From positions 186,001 through 250,000 of the forward strand of contig JAPZLL010000012.1 of NCBI GenBank assembly GCA_036250225.1: a DNA stretch of 64,000 bases, in the 5' to 3' direction. Origin of the DNA: Cercophora sp. LCS_1. Taxonomy: Eukaryota; Ascomycota; Sordariomycetes; Sordariales; Lasiosphaeriaceae. Both the position numbers and the translations under genes were made by a program. The notes below the pieces were generated by a model, which had not been told where the DNA came from, did no database searches, and saw only the letters and a program-made list of their open reading frames with translations. This document shows, piece by piece, positions 43,405 through 53,822 of this stretch (position 1 is the first letter of the stretch; each line of letters begins with the position of its first letter).

Positions 43405-44800
43405 TCAAGCCATTCCCCCCAGCTGCAAGAGTCGCTGACCCGCTTTCAGGTTGGCATATTCGTATGCCTTGGACTCAGGGGGGAAGGTGCCACTGGCGGC
43501 CCAGAGATCAATCAGAGGTTGCATTGGTTCGAGTTCCTGGGGTTTGAGGAGGTCCAGAGCAGTCGCCGTCAGCACGAAATGGCTGAAACAACTGTTCAGC
43601 TGCTTTTCGAGGTTGAGATGGTAAAATGGCTCCACAAAGTGCGCCCAGTATAGATGTGCATAGACGCGGAACATCTGCAGGAAGATTGTCTTGCAGATAC
43701 CGAAGAACTCCTGGGGGAACCCGCTGCGCTTCCCAATCCAGTCATCGGGTCCATTCACAAGGGCTGTGGTCGTTATTTGGGGATTGTGTGAGAAAGAAAC
43801 GCCAGTCGGTTCGGTAGGGAACATCTTGGTGTCGTCAACCTTCCCGGATATCCAACGTTGCATGAGAGTAATGTACTCAAACGCTGGAAGCTCGATGGGC
43901 TCAAATCGACTGTTAAGCCATGTATATGAGTGGTTGCTAGCGATGAGTTAGGTACGGGCTGTGCTACCATTGGTGGGATCGGCTTACGCTCCAGCGGACA
44001 TGCGAGGGCACGAGGTGGCATTACAAATTGTTTTGCCGTCCTCTTCCTTTTCGTAGATAACTCGAACAAAGTTCCAAAGGTTACGGTAGTGCTCAACCAC
44101 TATAACCGAGTTAGAATGTGTGAAGCTGCATGGAAGAGAAAATCTACCTTGATGGGCCACCCACTCTCCCTCCTCAACTGTCTTTGGTTTGGCACTAAGC
44201 GTCATGAAGTTTCCTTTGACGATGTGCTTCGCATAGGCAGGATTAAGCCAGATCGGCAAAGGTTTTGGCAGGTGATACGCGTTGAGAACATCGTCGCCAG
44301 ACCCCATCATGCCAATGGATTGTGACAGCGAAGGTGATGCAGGCAAAGGAGGCAGCTTTGATGCTAGGTTAGTGGCGGACTGGCTGGCTTGAGGGAGGTT
44401 GCCGCCAGGTGAGAGTAGCTGGGCATCACCAGTGGGAGAGAGTGGGCTTTTGGCGGAGGCTGGCTTGCTCGAAGCCCCCCTCAGCTTGCTAAGACAAACG
44501 GGTCAGCTTACATTCTTAATATGCTTCTGACATCCCTGCCCCGTGGTACATGAATCACTAGCTAGACACAAGGCTGGAACAATATTTGTGCATATGTCTG
44601 TTGAGAGAAGTGAAAACGTCGTTGGGGCCTGACAGTGGCAACGCGACCAACCACATACCAGTAAGGGGTTCCGCCTGCGAACTGACAGAAGCGAAAAAGC
44701 CGTGGACCCCTTTCTGGTATGGAGTGGGACAAGTGCAGCGATAGAAAAGTATGAGTTGAGGAGTAATGTGTACTTACAACCCAGAAAAGAGGTTGGACAT
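43405..44800 (-). CDS. MOB2: MOB2-type kinase activator (Mob1/phocein family)
   Basis: Four exons on the minus strand, 44800-44778 (23 nt), 44488-44148, 44099-43988 and 43936-43405, encode 335 aa. Introns are 289, 48 and 51 bp with phases that agree. The short first exon gives MSNLFSG, followed by a Ser/Pro-rich N-terminal region. The Mob core has WVAHQVVEHYRNLWNFVRV, CNATSCPRMSAGANHSYTWL with the zinc-site cysteine, and FRVYAHLYWAHF with zinc-site histidines. An insertion between LMQRWISGKVDD and the second zinc half (SHNPQITTTALVNGPDDW) is typical of filamentous-fungal MOB2. MOB2 binds and activates NDR kinases (COT1/Orb6), which control polarised hyphal growth. The kinase is not in this window. 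Confidence 0.92.
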
Positions 44801-45362
44801 GGCGAAAGGAGGATCCGATGACGGGGCGAGAGCAGTCAGTCTTGGCTACAACGGTTGAGCTAGCAAAGAATCGGTAAACACTGAAAGTTCAAGGTCAGTC
44901 AGGCCAGCACTTTTTGGGGTAAGACTGCCCACGTGGTAGACGGACGTATTTTGGCTCTTGAAAAGCAACGATTGTGGTGGTTGAACGGCAGCAAGGAGGG
45001 AGGAAAAGGGGGAGGATGGGAGCTGCGCTTTCTCCTTGGTTGAAACAACCCACTTCGCATGTGCATGGGCCTATCAACACTCTCAAACCGCTGGGCAATT
45101 AATTGCGCCAGATACGGACCCGCTAGCCGCACGTGCTTCCGCGAGCGTTTCGCAACTGCCTGCCACAAAGCAAGGACCCCAGAGTAAGATCGGCCACTAA
45201 AAATTGGCGGATGCAAGTCATTGTGACCCTGTTGACCCCCACCAACCCTCGCGAAGTCGCGCCGCACGTGTCCGAACCCCTCACGACTTCTCAAGGCAAC
45301 CTCCAAGCCGGCAATCGCATTTATGGATTCATATACCAACCCAACTCAGATCGGACGATGAG
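44801..45362. promoter_or_regulatory. Divergent promoter MOB2 / POL4
   Basis: Spacer between two divergent start codons. The last 159 bases are open in the POL4 frame but contain no in-frame ATG before 45363, so they are probably leader. No defined element was recognised. Confidence 0.5.
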
Positions 45363-47834
45363 ATGGATCTGTCCTTGGAAGAAAAAAAGGCTTTCTTTGA
45401 CGAATTAGACGCTCTCAACGGCATTGACGATGATGATGAACTGCCTCGGAGAGACATTGAGTTCCAGGCACTGTCTCGCAACTTCTTCAAACCGCAGACT
45501 CAGACGGCCAGTTCAACTCGAGGAGCAGTTAATCGAGAGGGCGGTCCCGCTCAATCAACTGGACAACCCGCAACAGCAAGAGGTACACCCACTCTTCACC
45601 CTCCCCGACGCACCTTTTCAGTTCCGACACCGAGGGCAGTAGCATTTGATTCGCCGGTAGTCATAAAAGCTACACCTGTTGCTGCCAGAGGAATCGTTGC
45701 AAGCAAATATCAGATCACGTCGACTACGTCGTTTGTCGAAGAGACACCCATTCCGGATTCGACACGTGGACGGCCACCGCATCCACTACTTCAGCGAAGC
45801 GCAACCGCTCCCTTGCCACTGCCACCTTCCGCTGCTCCGCAGTCAACGGGCGGCGACATGTCACCATCGGTCAACCCGTCTATAAGAAAGCGGAAAAGGC
45901 AGCCAACCGTCAAGGTAGTGCCACAAACGGAACAAATCTTCAATGGGCTTTCTTTCTACTATCTGCCTAACGATGACGTCGCGCCAGCGAGAAAGCTTCG
46001 AATCATGAGGGCACAAGAGTATGGAGCTCGATGGGTTCGGGAGCTCTCAAACGCCACACATATTGTTGTGGACAAACGTCTGGGGTACAAGGACGTGGAA
46101 AAGATACTACCCGCTCCTGCCGAGTGCCGTTTGGTGGTTGTCAACGAGGAATACCCAATTGATTGTATCTCTTTCAAAGCCTTGCTGAACCCGTCTCAGC
46201 CGAGATACAAGGTAGCCGGGTTTCCTGATGCTGCGGAGATCACTGTATCTAGTTTTGAACCTGCCGGCGCCAACAATTCGCTGCCTTTGAAGGAACCTCA
46301 GGGGAAACGAGCCCTTGCTTCTGAGAATGGAACTTCACCGCGAGCGCCATCTCCCCGAGACGAAGCGGCAAAATCTTCGCAGGCTCGGTCTCGGTCAACA
46401 AGTGTATCAGAACCTGCAGCGCCCGAACCACGCCAGCAAGAGAACTCTGGGGAGCACAACTCCGGATCGGTCATTGCAGAGCCCATTGGGCAGCCGCCTG
46501 AGGACGCCCAGCCACCTCTTATCGACGACGAGTTATCTGAGTACATCCAGATAATGAGGCAGTATAAGGACCTGCCCTTAGATGAAGACGAGGATGATAG
46601 TCGCTCAGTGAGCAACTCAGTGAAACCCAGCACTGCCGACTCAGAGGGCGACTCGGCCTCCGACCAAGAGCAAGACCGCAAGAAACGTCTCCGGTCAGCG
46701 CAGCGTGGCAAGAAGAACCTAAACTTCGAGGAACAATTTGCGTGCAGCCGCGGTGGGACACTCTCATCAAAGGATTCGAGCCAAAACCCCAACGCCCGCA
46801 CGATAGAGGTTCTCCAATCCTTGCTCGACTATTACACACGCACATCAGATCAATGGCGCACGCTCGCCTACCGCAAGGCTATCAACACCCTCCGGCGCCA
46901 GCCCAAGAAGATCCTCACATCCTCGGAGGCGTACAAACTACCAAATATAGGCCAACGGATCGCAGACAAAATCGAGGAAATCGTCACCACAAACGCCCTC
47001 CGCCGGCTCGATTACACCCACGATGACCCCCTCGACCAAGCGCTCTCAACCTTCCTCGGGGTATACGGCGTCGGTACCGCCATCGCAAGCCGCTGGTTAG
47101 CCCAGGGATTCCGCACCCTCGACGATCTCCTCTCGCGCGCCACAGATCTCACCCCAAACCAACGCCTCGGGATCGAGCGCTACGATGATTTCAACACCCG
47201 TATCCCCCGCGCCGAGGTATCCGCAATAGGTTCGTTCGTCAAACGAGAAGCAGCAAAGCTCGATCCCGCGGTCGAGCTCGTTATCGGCGGGAGCTACCGA
47301 CGCGGATCCCCGAGCTCAGGGGACGTAGATTTCATCGTGACCAAAAAGGGCACGACGGAGGCAATGGACCTTGTCCCGTTCCTTGAGGATCTGGTCCTTG
47401 TGCTAGAGCAAAAGGGGTTCCTGGTCGCCACGCTCGCGGCGCTGCATAGTACACGGCGTCCGAGCAAAGATGGGCCGGGCAGCAAATGGCACGGATGCTG
47501 TGTGCTCCCCGAGTCGGAATACGGGACCCTTGGGTTCAAAGAGCCGAGGGAGAAGCCAATCTGGAGGCGTATCGACTTTCTGATTGTGCCCGAGTCCGAG
47601 TATGGAGCGGCGTTGATATATTTCACGGGGAATGATATTTTCAATCGCAGTATGAGATTGCTAGCCGGCAAAAAGGGGATGAGGTTGAACCAAAGAGGTT
47701 TGTACAAGGAGGTCATGCGTGGGAAAGGAAGGGTCAAGGTCACAGAAGGGGAATTGGTCGAAGGGAGGGACGAAAAGCGGATCTTTGAGATTCTGGGTAT
47801 CAGGTGGCGGGAACCATCGGAAAGGTGGTGTTGA
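45363..47834 (+). CDS. POL4: DNA polymerase family X, POL4 / polymerase lambda-like
   Basis: A single exon of 823 codons beginning MDLSLEEKKAFF at 45363. The frame is open further upstream but without an ATG. A BRCT domain lies at about residues 192-288 (IFNGLSFYYLP, GARWVRELSNATHIVVDK). An acidic, Ser-rich linker follows. The polymerase X part runs from about 476 to the end: the lyase-like 8-kDa domain (AYRKAINTLR, LPNIGQRIADKIEEI), the hairpin FLGVYGVGTAIASRW, the catalytic GGSYRRGSPSSGDVDFIVT (about 640-658), the third aspartate in RRIDFLIVP (about 736), and FNRSMRLLAGKKGMRLNQRG. It fills gaps in base-excision repair and non-homologous end joining. Architecture and length match filamentous-fungal Pol4. 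Which of the two pathways it serves here cannot be read from sequence. Confidence 0.93.
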   Translation: MDLSLEEKKAFFDELDALNGIDDDDELPRRDIEFQALSRNFFKPQTQTASSTRGAVNREGGPAQSTGQPATARGTPTLHPPRRTFSVPTPRAVAFDSPVVIKATPVAARGIVASKYQITSTTSFVEETPIPDSTRGRPPHPLLQRSATAPLPLPPSAAPQSTGGDMSPSVNPSIRKRKRQPTVKVVPQTEQIFNGLSFYYLPNDDVAPARKLRIMRAQEYGARWVRELSNATHIVVDKRLGYKDVEKILPAPAECRLVVVNEEYPIDCISFKALLNPSQPRYKVAGFPDAAEITVSSFEPAGANNSLPLKEPQGKRALASENGTSPRAPSPRDEAAKSSQARSRSTSVSEPAAPEPRQQENSGEHNSGSVIAEPIGQPPEDAQPPLIDDELSEYIQIMRQYKDLPLDEDEDDSRSVSNSVKPSTADSEGDSASDQEQDRKKRLRSAQRGKKNLNFEEQFACSRGGTLSSKDSSQNPNARTIEVLQSLLDYYTRTSDQWRTLAYRKAINTLRRQPKKILTSSEAYKLPNIGQRIADKIEEIVTTNALRRLDYTHDDPLDQALSTFLGVYGVGTAIASRWLAQGFRTLDDLLSRATDLTPNQRLGIERYDDFNTRIPRAEVSAIGSFVKREAAKLDPAVELVIGGSYRRGSPSSGDVDFIVTKKGTTEAMDLVPFLEDLVLVLEQKGFLVATLAALHSTRRPSKDGPGSKWHGCCVLPESEYGTLGFKEPREKPIWRRIDFLIVPESEYGAALIYFTGNDIFNRSMRLLAGKKGMRLNQRGLYKEVMRGKGRVKVTEGELVEGRDEKRIFEILGIRWREPSERWC

Positions 47835-48255
47835 GGAAAGGATAAGGCCTGGTTTGTTCGAAACGATACCCATTGCTTTTTTCCTACTCAGGACACGATA
47901 CAACACGACAGTGGATGAATTACTTTTGAAATGGTATCCTTGCATTACTTGAGCACACTAGGTCGCGGTTCACCTCGTGGTGGATCCTATAATACATTTT
48001 ATACACCCGACAATACCTCCCTTCGTCTCATATCATGTCACATCCCTCTCTCCTTTACTTCGTGGGGGAAAGGCATTTCCACACTTTGTAAATCGCCCAT
48101 GGGCCGTCAAAAACATCGCTATTCCCCACGTGTCGACGTTGCGCGAGCCCTGAAAAATACAACCGGCAACTCCGTCCTGGTATCCAAGAAACCGCCTGAC
48201 CATAAGAAATATATCCAAGAAGAAGGTGACGGGGAGGAGGTGCATCTCCTCACTA
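47835..48255. other. Convergent intergenic region (3' ends of POL4 and ammonium permease)
   Basis: A 421-base spacer between converging stop codons, probably both 3' UTRs. Nothing else recognised. Confidence 0.5.
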
Positions 48256-49953
48256 TTATTGAGCGATGCCTGCGCCGTACATGCGAGGATCAAATGGGGG
48301 CGTGTTCTTCTCTCGCCCCATGGGTGGGTAGTCACGCACGTTGTGCTCGGTTGAAAAGACGCTGGCACCCTCGCCGTCGACGTCGTTGAGCACCTCGCGG
48401 GTAAGCTCGACGTAGTCATAGGCGAACTCGCCAATCTCGGCGTCGTCAATGCCCAAAATTTCGGCCTCTTCTGTGGCACGGAGGGTCAAACCGGGGATCA
48501 TGTTCATGATGAAGAGGATGAGACTGGTGCCGACGAAGGAGTAGGCACCGCCGGCAAAGGAGTCGGCCAGCTGGATCGGGAGCTGGATCCAGTTGTGATC
48601 GAGCCAGCCGCCCTTGATGGCCGATACGCCATCCAGGTGAGCAATGTAGTTGGTGGCGAAGAAGGCCGTCAGAATGTTCCCAACCAAGCCACCGATACCG
48701 TGAACGGCAAAGATGTCGAGAGCGTCATCGATGCGGAGCAGAAACTTGAGCTTCGTGGCGTAGTTGGCAAACGATGCGCCGAGGACGCCATAGATCACGG
48801 CAGACCAGACGGGGACGAAACCTGTTGATGTCAGCTGGCGAACGTGACCGGGCGTTCGCAAGGCTTACCGGAGCCAGGAGTAATTGCCACCAGACCAGCG
48901 ACAACGCCAGAGCAGAATCCCACTGTCGACCACTTGCGCTCCAGTCGGTAGTCCAAGACGCACCAGGTGACACCTCCAACACAAGCCGCAAGGTTGGTCA
49001 CCACGGCAGCCATGACGGCGCGCAGGTTTGCACTCATCGCCGAGCCGGCATTGAAGCCAAACCATCCAACCCAGAGGAAAACGGTCCCAATCACGATATG
49101 GGTAACGTTGTGGGGACGGTAGTTGAGTTCATGCGTGCCGTGGCCACGGCGCTTGCCCAACATCATCGAGTACGAGAGCGCAGCCGTGCCAGACGCGATA
49201 TGAACTGGGGTACCTCCCGCAAAGTCGAGACCGCCCATCTTGTTAGACCACCCACTTACGTTCCAGGTCCAGCAGGCGATGGGGTCGTAGATGACAGTGG
49301 CCCAGATGAACATAAAGATGACGCAAGGAAGAACCCTGCCGCGTTCGGCAATGGCCCCCGTCGCCAGAGCCACTGTGATGGCCGAGAACATGCCCTGGTA
49401 AACGGCGAACATGAGGTCGGGGAGCTTACTGGAGCCCACTGACGGCGCAGCGAGAACGTCCCTGAAGCCGAAGTTGGCGAGGTCACCGATGAAAGGGCCA
49501 GCGGTATGCGAAAAGGCCAGGGAGTAGCCCCAGAAGAACCATTGGAACGTTGTTACTGCGGCAGCCATAACCGACAGCCAGATCAGTGACAAGGCTGACT
49601 TTCTTCGCGCCAGCCCGGAGTAAAAGAAGCTGATAAGCCCAACTGTTAGCATCGCGAGACAGTCCCTTGCGTAGATCGAGCAGGGTGACGGCGCAGAACA
49701 TACCCAACACCAGGGATCATAAGGAGGACCAGGGCAGTGGCCGTGATCATCCATCCAATGTCTCCCGCCTGCGCCCGACAACCGCATTGTTAGTCCATTT
49801 CTCCAGCCATACCGGCGACGCCACGCGCCAGATGTCGCAGTCAACAAAACCCACCTGGTACCAAATGTTCAGATTCTGCTCCAGGGGATTCCCGCCGGGT
49901 CCATCGGTGCCGTTGAACGGCACCAGGGCAATGTAGTTGGCCTCATCAGCCAT
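48256..49953 (-). CDS. MEP2: Ammonium permease, Mep2/MepA-like (Amt/Mep/Rh family)
   Basis: Four exons on the minus strand, 49953-49855, 49768-49704, 49629-48869 and 48821-48256, give 496 aa. Introns are 86, 74 and 47 bp. Junctions rebuild IWYQ-AGDIGWMITATALVLL, IPGVG-FFYSGLARRKSALS and TPGSG-FVPVWSA, as in fungal ammonium permeases. The sequence is strongly hydrophobic, compatible with eleven membrane segments. Both pore histidines appear present, one in GGTPVHIASG and one in FAVHGIGGLVGN. Yeast Mep1/Mep3 replace the first, so this is the Mep2-like type, associated in yeasts with ammonium sensing and filamentation. The C-terminal cytosolic tail has the conserved EAEILGIDDAEIGEFAYDY. GATA core sites occur upstream, in line with control by nitrogen GATA factors, but this is untested. 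Confidence 0.94.
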
Positions 49954-50729
49954 GGTTGATGTCTCGGTGTGGCGCTACTGATAAAGCTGGTGAGGCCGAG
50001 GCTGAGCGATTCGGGTGGTCGAACAGAGTCCCAGACAGGCTACGCCCACTCAAGAGCAAGCCGGCGTATTGTTCAAGTTCGTGAGGCGTAGTCGTGCAGT
50101 TGTCGACAGTCCAGAGAACATAAGCTCGAGGGACGGAGAAAAGGAGTGAAGCGAGTGGGATGCAGGTAAAGATAGGTGAGTAAAGGCCTCACGCGAGTGG
50201 TAGAGCGAGCGTGGGATGACACCCGCTCCCATGGGCTCCCAAGCCTGCAGAAAAAGGAAAGGCTTCAGTACGAAAGAAGGGATGCCGGCAATAACGTCGC
50301 CGACAGAAAACTCGCCGGCCTGGACCAATCAGGGGGTAATCCTGGGGAAGCCTGGCTTATCGAACGAAACAAGCCACCCTTGGGAGGGGACGTCAGAAGG
50401 GATGCGATAGACCTGCCGAGAGGAAGCACCTTTCACACGCAGCAAGAAAAGAAACGAGCGTGTTTCTGGCGGGGCAATGATCCAGACGCCAGGGCTTTTA
50501 CGGAGGCTTACATGCCCCCCTGACTCCCTCCTCGCGGGAAGGGAAATGGCGTCGAAATGGGTCTGAAATGCAGCTCACAGTGCTGCGTGAGATCAGATCC
50601 CCTCTTGGGGCAAGCGCGCCGTGCTGAGGTTGACGGGAGGCGGGGCACAGTCTTTGCGATAGAGGCTACAGCGCCTTTCATACAAGCTCCCAAGATGTCG
50701 CATCAGCGGAAATTGCCAAGTACCAAGAA

Positions 50730-50736
50730 CGATAAG
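50730..50736 (+). promoter_or_regulatory. Candidate GATA-factor site (CGATAAG)
   Basis: GATA core with the favoured 3' extension AAG, about 0.8 kb upstream of the ammonium permease start codon. NIT2/AreA-type factors bind such sites in nitrogen-regulated fungal genes. Single GATA cores are frequent by chance. Confidence 0.3.
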
Positions 50737-51135
50737 AGGCATGTAACCCTTCTCGGGGATTAATATGGACCGACCGTGAATACGTGAATGGATGCGCTGC
50801 TCAGAAATTCGGCCTCAGCGCAAAGGAGACGCAAAGGCTCTTGACGGCACGTCTCCGCGCAAACTGAAAGCTGCCGATGGCTTGCGAAAACAGGATGAGG
50901 GGTTGGGCGGCATCGCGTCGCTGCCGACCACGAAAAAGCAATTCAAAGGATGACGAGACTCGATGATGGGCTGGTTTGGGAAGCGCCACCGGGGGGAACC
51001 CTGTCTGCCTGCCGTCCCCGTTTCCCCTGCTTGCCTTTGCAGCGTTGCGTTGATGGTCTTGCCGAAAGTGTGAGGCAGGCGGAATGGCAAGAGCTCACCG
51101 ACCAGACTTGCAGGACTGCTAAAAACTTAGTGTAA

Positions 51136-51142
51136 AGATAAG
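51136..51142 (+). promoter_or_regulatory. Candidate GATA-factor site (AGATAAG)
   Basis: A full (A/T)GATAAG consensus about 1.2 kb upstream of the ammonium permease start codon. Interpretation and caution are as for the site at 50730. Confidence 0.3.
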
Positions 51143-51498
51143 CCTCGCAGCCGTCGATTGGCCGGGCCTTCCCAGGATCACGGTGAGCGCACCCCGGTCC
51201 GCCCCTCCCCAACCACGGGTGGGGGCTCTTTGTCCTCTTGTCTGTGCTCACCCATCCAAACCGTTGTGTCTCTGGATTACCTCATCCCTCCGTGCCCGGG
51301 AAAGCATGCCAGGGGAACTCGACTTTGAGAACGGTTCGACTCTTCTTCCTCAGTTGCTGGTAACCATTCGGAGGTGCGCTGCAGGGCGGATGCCGGTCTA
51401 CAAACCGCTTCTCTGTGTTTGAGCTTCTGTACCCCTTCTTTCCCTTGCGCCACCGGCTCCATGTTTCCATAGAATCCAAACAATAGCTTTCTCCTCCC

Positions 51499-51517
51499 TT
51501 TTTTTTTTTTTTTTTTT
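51499..51517. repeat. Poly-T run (T19)
   Basis: Nineteen consecutive T residues in the non-coding stretch between the permease and the coiled-coil gene. It has no visible function. Confidence 0.95.
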
Positions 51518-53822
51518 GGACTTCTCCCTCCCGTCCCGCTCGATAAGTCAGAATCTGGCCGACGCAAGGCCCGTGGCTGGCCACCAAAAGCAATCAGATC
51601 CGAGTGCTTTTGCCGCTCAGAATCACCCAGAAAACCTGTCCCGGCCTGGCCGCCGACCGCCGACATCCTCTAGGAGATGCTTTGGCGGTGTGCTTCCTTC
51701 GCAGAGATTTTTATCTCTCACACTCTTTCTCTCCTGACCTGTTGGGCTTGCTGCCTTGTCACTCGCATCACTATTACATCAACTATGGACGCAGGCGCAC
51801 ACACTCTCTGCAAGCCACCAAGTCCTTTTGCATTTCCCGGGCCATGGGGCGACGAGCCGTCGCTCTTGACCTGTCGTCCTCCCACCACGCAAGGTACCGG
51901 AAGCACAACCCGCATATCACCAGTCTGTGTGGCTTTGCCTCTCTCCTGGGATCATGTCCGTGTTTCGTTGAGCGCTAGCGCGGTTCCTGAGGCATCGAGT
52001 CGCGTGGGGGCTGAGCGACGAACACGAACAACAGTAACTCTGCTCACCTCTTGACTCCGCGTTTCTTGATTCGTCCTACGTCGTATCTCCCACTCCTCAT
52101 ATCTGATCACCACTGCGCCAAGCAGCGCAACGCATCCAGTTCGCCGTGAAATCACCGGATATCAAAACTCATATCTAAGCACAGGTCAGCCCTACACACA
52201 TGTCGTCGATTCTCACAGCCGTCGATCTCGAAGATCCGTATCCGAGATGCGGGATTATCGTCCCCTGTGCAACAAGACCAATGTCCAGACCGGGACCCTC
52301 GTCCGTCAGGAACAATGCATGATTCTGTCTCTTTTTGTGGACCTTGGCGTTGACGCGATCAGCCGCAAGCCTCCCGTGGGGTTTGACGTTCCCAGTGGAT
52401 CGTGGGGGTGGATTCCAACCCGGTCTCTGGACCCCCTTTCTCCTCCGTCCGTCTCTCCCGGGTTCGAGCCTGCTAACAAACAGCAAGACAGACACCAGTA
52501 TCCTTTAGGGACCGAGTTGCGAGCTCGCAACTTATAACGGCGCAATATAGGCAGCCAACAACGGCACCCCCAAACATAGCAAGCCACCCACTTTCTTTCG
52601 GCCACGCTATCGATTCAGCTGTAACACAGCACATCCCCAACACCGACAGACCGGACCGGACTAACCCCTCCGCGATTGCAAGACACACCATGACCCGTAA
52701 AATTATGATCAGAGACATGGCGTGCTGTCAAAACTCGCGCCGTTGGACTCTCCTCTCCGCTATGCTCCCGCATTGCCGCCGCTAATCACGGTGTCCCCGG
52801 GAGAGGAGGGGAAAAAAAAAAGGTGTGGACGATGCCGCTAACGTTTTTGTTCTCGAAGTTTTCCTTATCTTGAACGCCAAAACTGGCATGATGCATTATC
52901 ACCGTGTCCACATCATCACCCTGTTGAGAATTAAACTTATCTGAGCGACTGTGCCCGAGTTGGAAGGTCACACCACAACCTTCCATGCCGAGAGCCGATG
53001 CAGGAGACGTGCTGTGGGTGATGCTTCATGTAAATTGTTGATGGTAACTTAGTGGCCTATACTAATATGTCAATATTTTTTGCTAGCTATTCTAGCTGAT
53101 CATGACCGTTCAGGCTACTCTGAGTAAAAACTTCACAAGTCAGCGCCTAGCAGCATCATCAAGGCTCAGATAAGGTGCAACAACTGACACCAAGTTAGAA
53201 ACACGCCATTACCTCTTTTAAAACAAAGGAGTCCGCGCATCCTTTCGACATGTCCTAGTATCTGCATCACATATACTCGAATCGGTCAAGAAACAGGTTG
53301 ATACTCAAATCTGATGAGTATTGACTATCCTAAGCGGCCTTCCAGCCATAACCGCACCACCTCGTTCGCCTGTAGATATACAAGATGACCCAGTGGCCCT
53401 GCTGTCCAACCGGTATCCCCTCTCCCAAAACTAATGATTATGCACAAACAGTTAGGACTCTTTCGAGTTTTCAAGAAGCAAAAAGAGGCCGACGACCCGT
53501 CATAGGCCAATTATAATACAACACCAAGAAGAAAAAAAAACCAGGAACCAGAAAACCAAAAATGATACGGTCGTGCAGCGTCGTGAGGAATTGAGACCTG
53601 ACAATCCCAAAATGAAATGATACGATGCGCGCTGCTTCCTGTGCAGTAACCACTGTTTTGTTGACCCCCAAAAATGCCAAATGACCCAAAAACACCCAAT
53701 CCAATGCATCTCATGCTTTGCGAACCCAAAAAACACAATCGGCGTTATGGATGATCAACCCCCTCCAGAAAAAAGGAGGAAGCTCTCTCCACTGGCCTCA
53801 TCTCGCCGCCAATAAGTCGATA

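Larger units (their letters stand above)
49954..53822. other. Gene-free 3.9 kb upstream of the ammonium permease
   Basis: No gene was supported. The right end should contain the 3' UTR of the coiled-coil gene's neighbourhood, and the left end the permease promoter. GATA cores occur, for example TGATAA about 30 bases upstream of the start codon, CGATAAG at 50730-50736 and AGATAAG at 51136-51142. A T19 run lies at 51499-51517. All open frames are short (under about 140 codons) and overlap in several phases. Confidence 0.5.

Noticed and set aside
51277..52605. Several 90-130 codon frames in the 3.9 kb gap
   Set aside because: All overlap each other on both strands, some run through the T19 tract, and none shows a domain.
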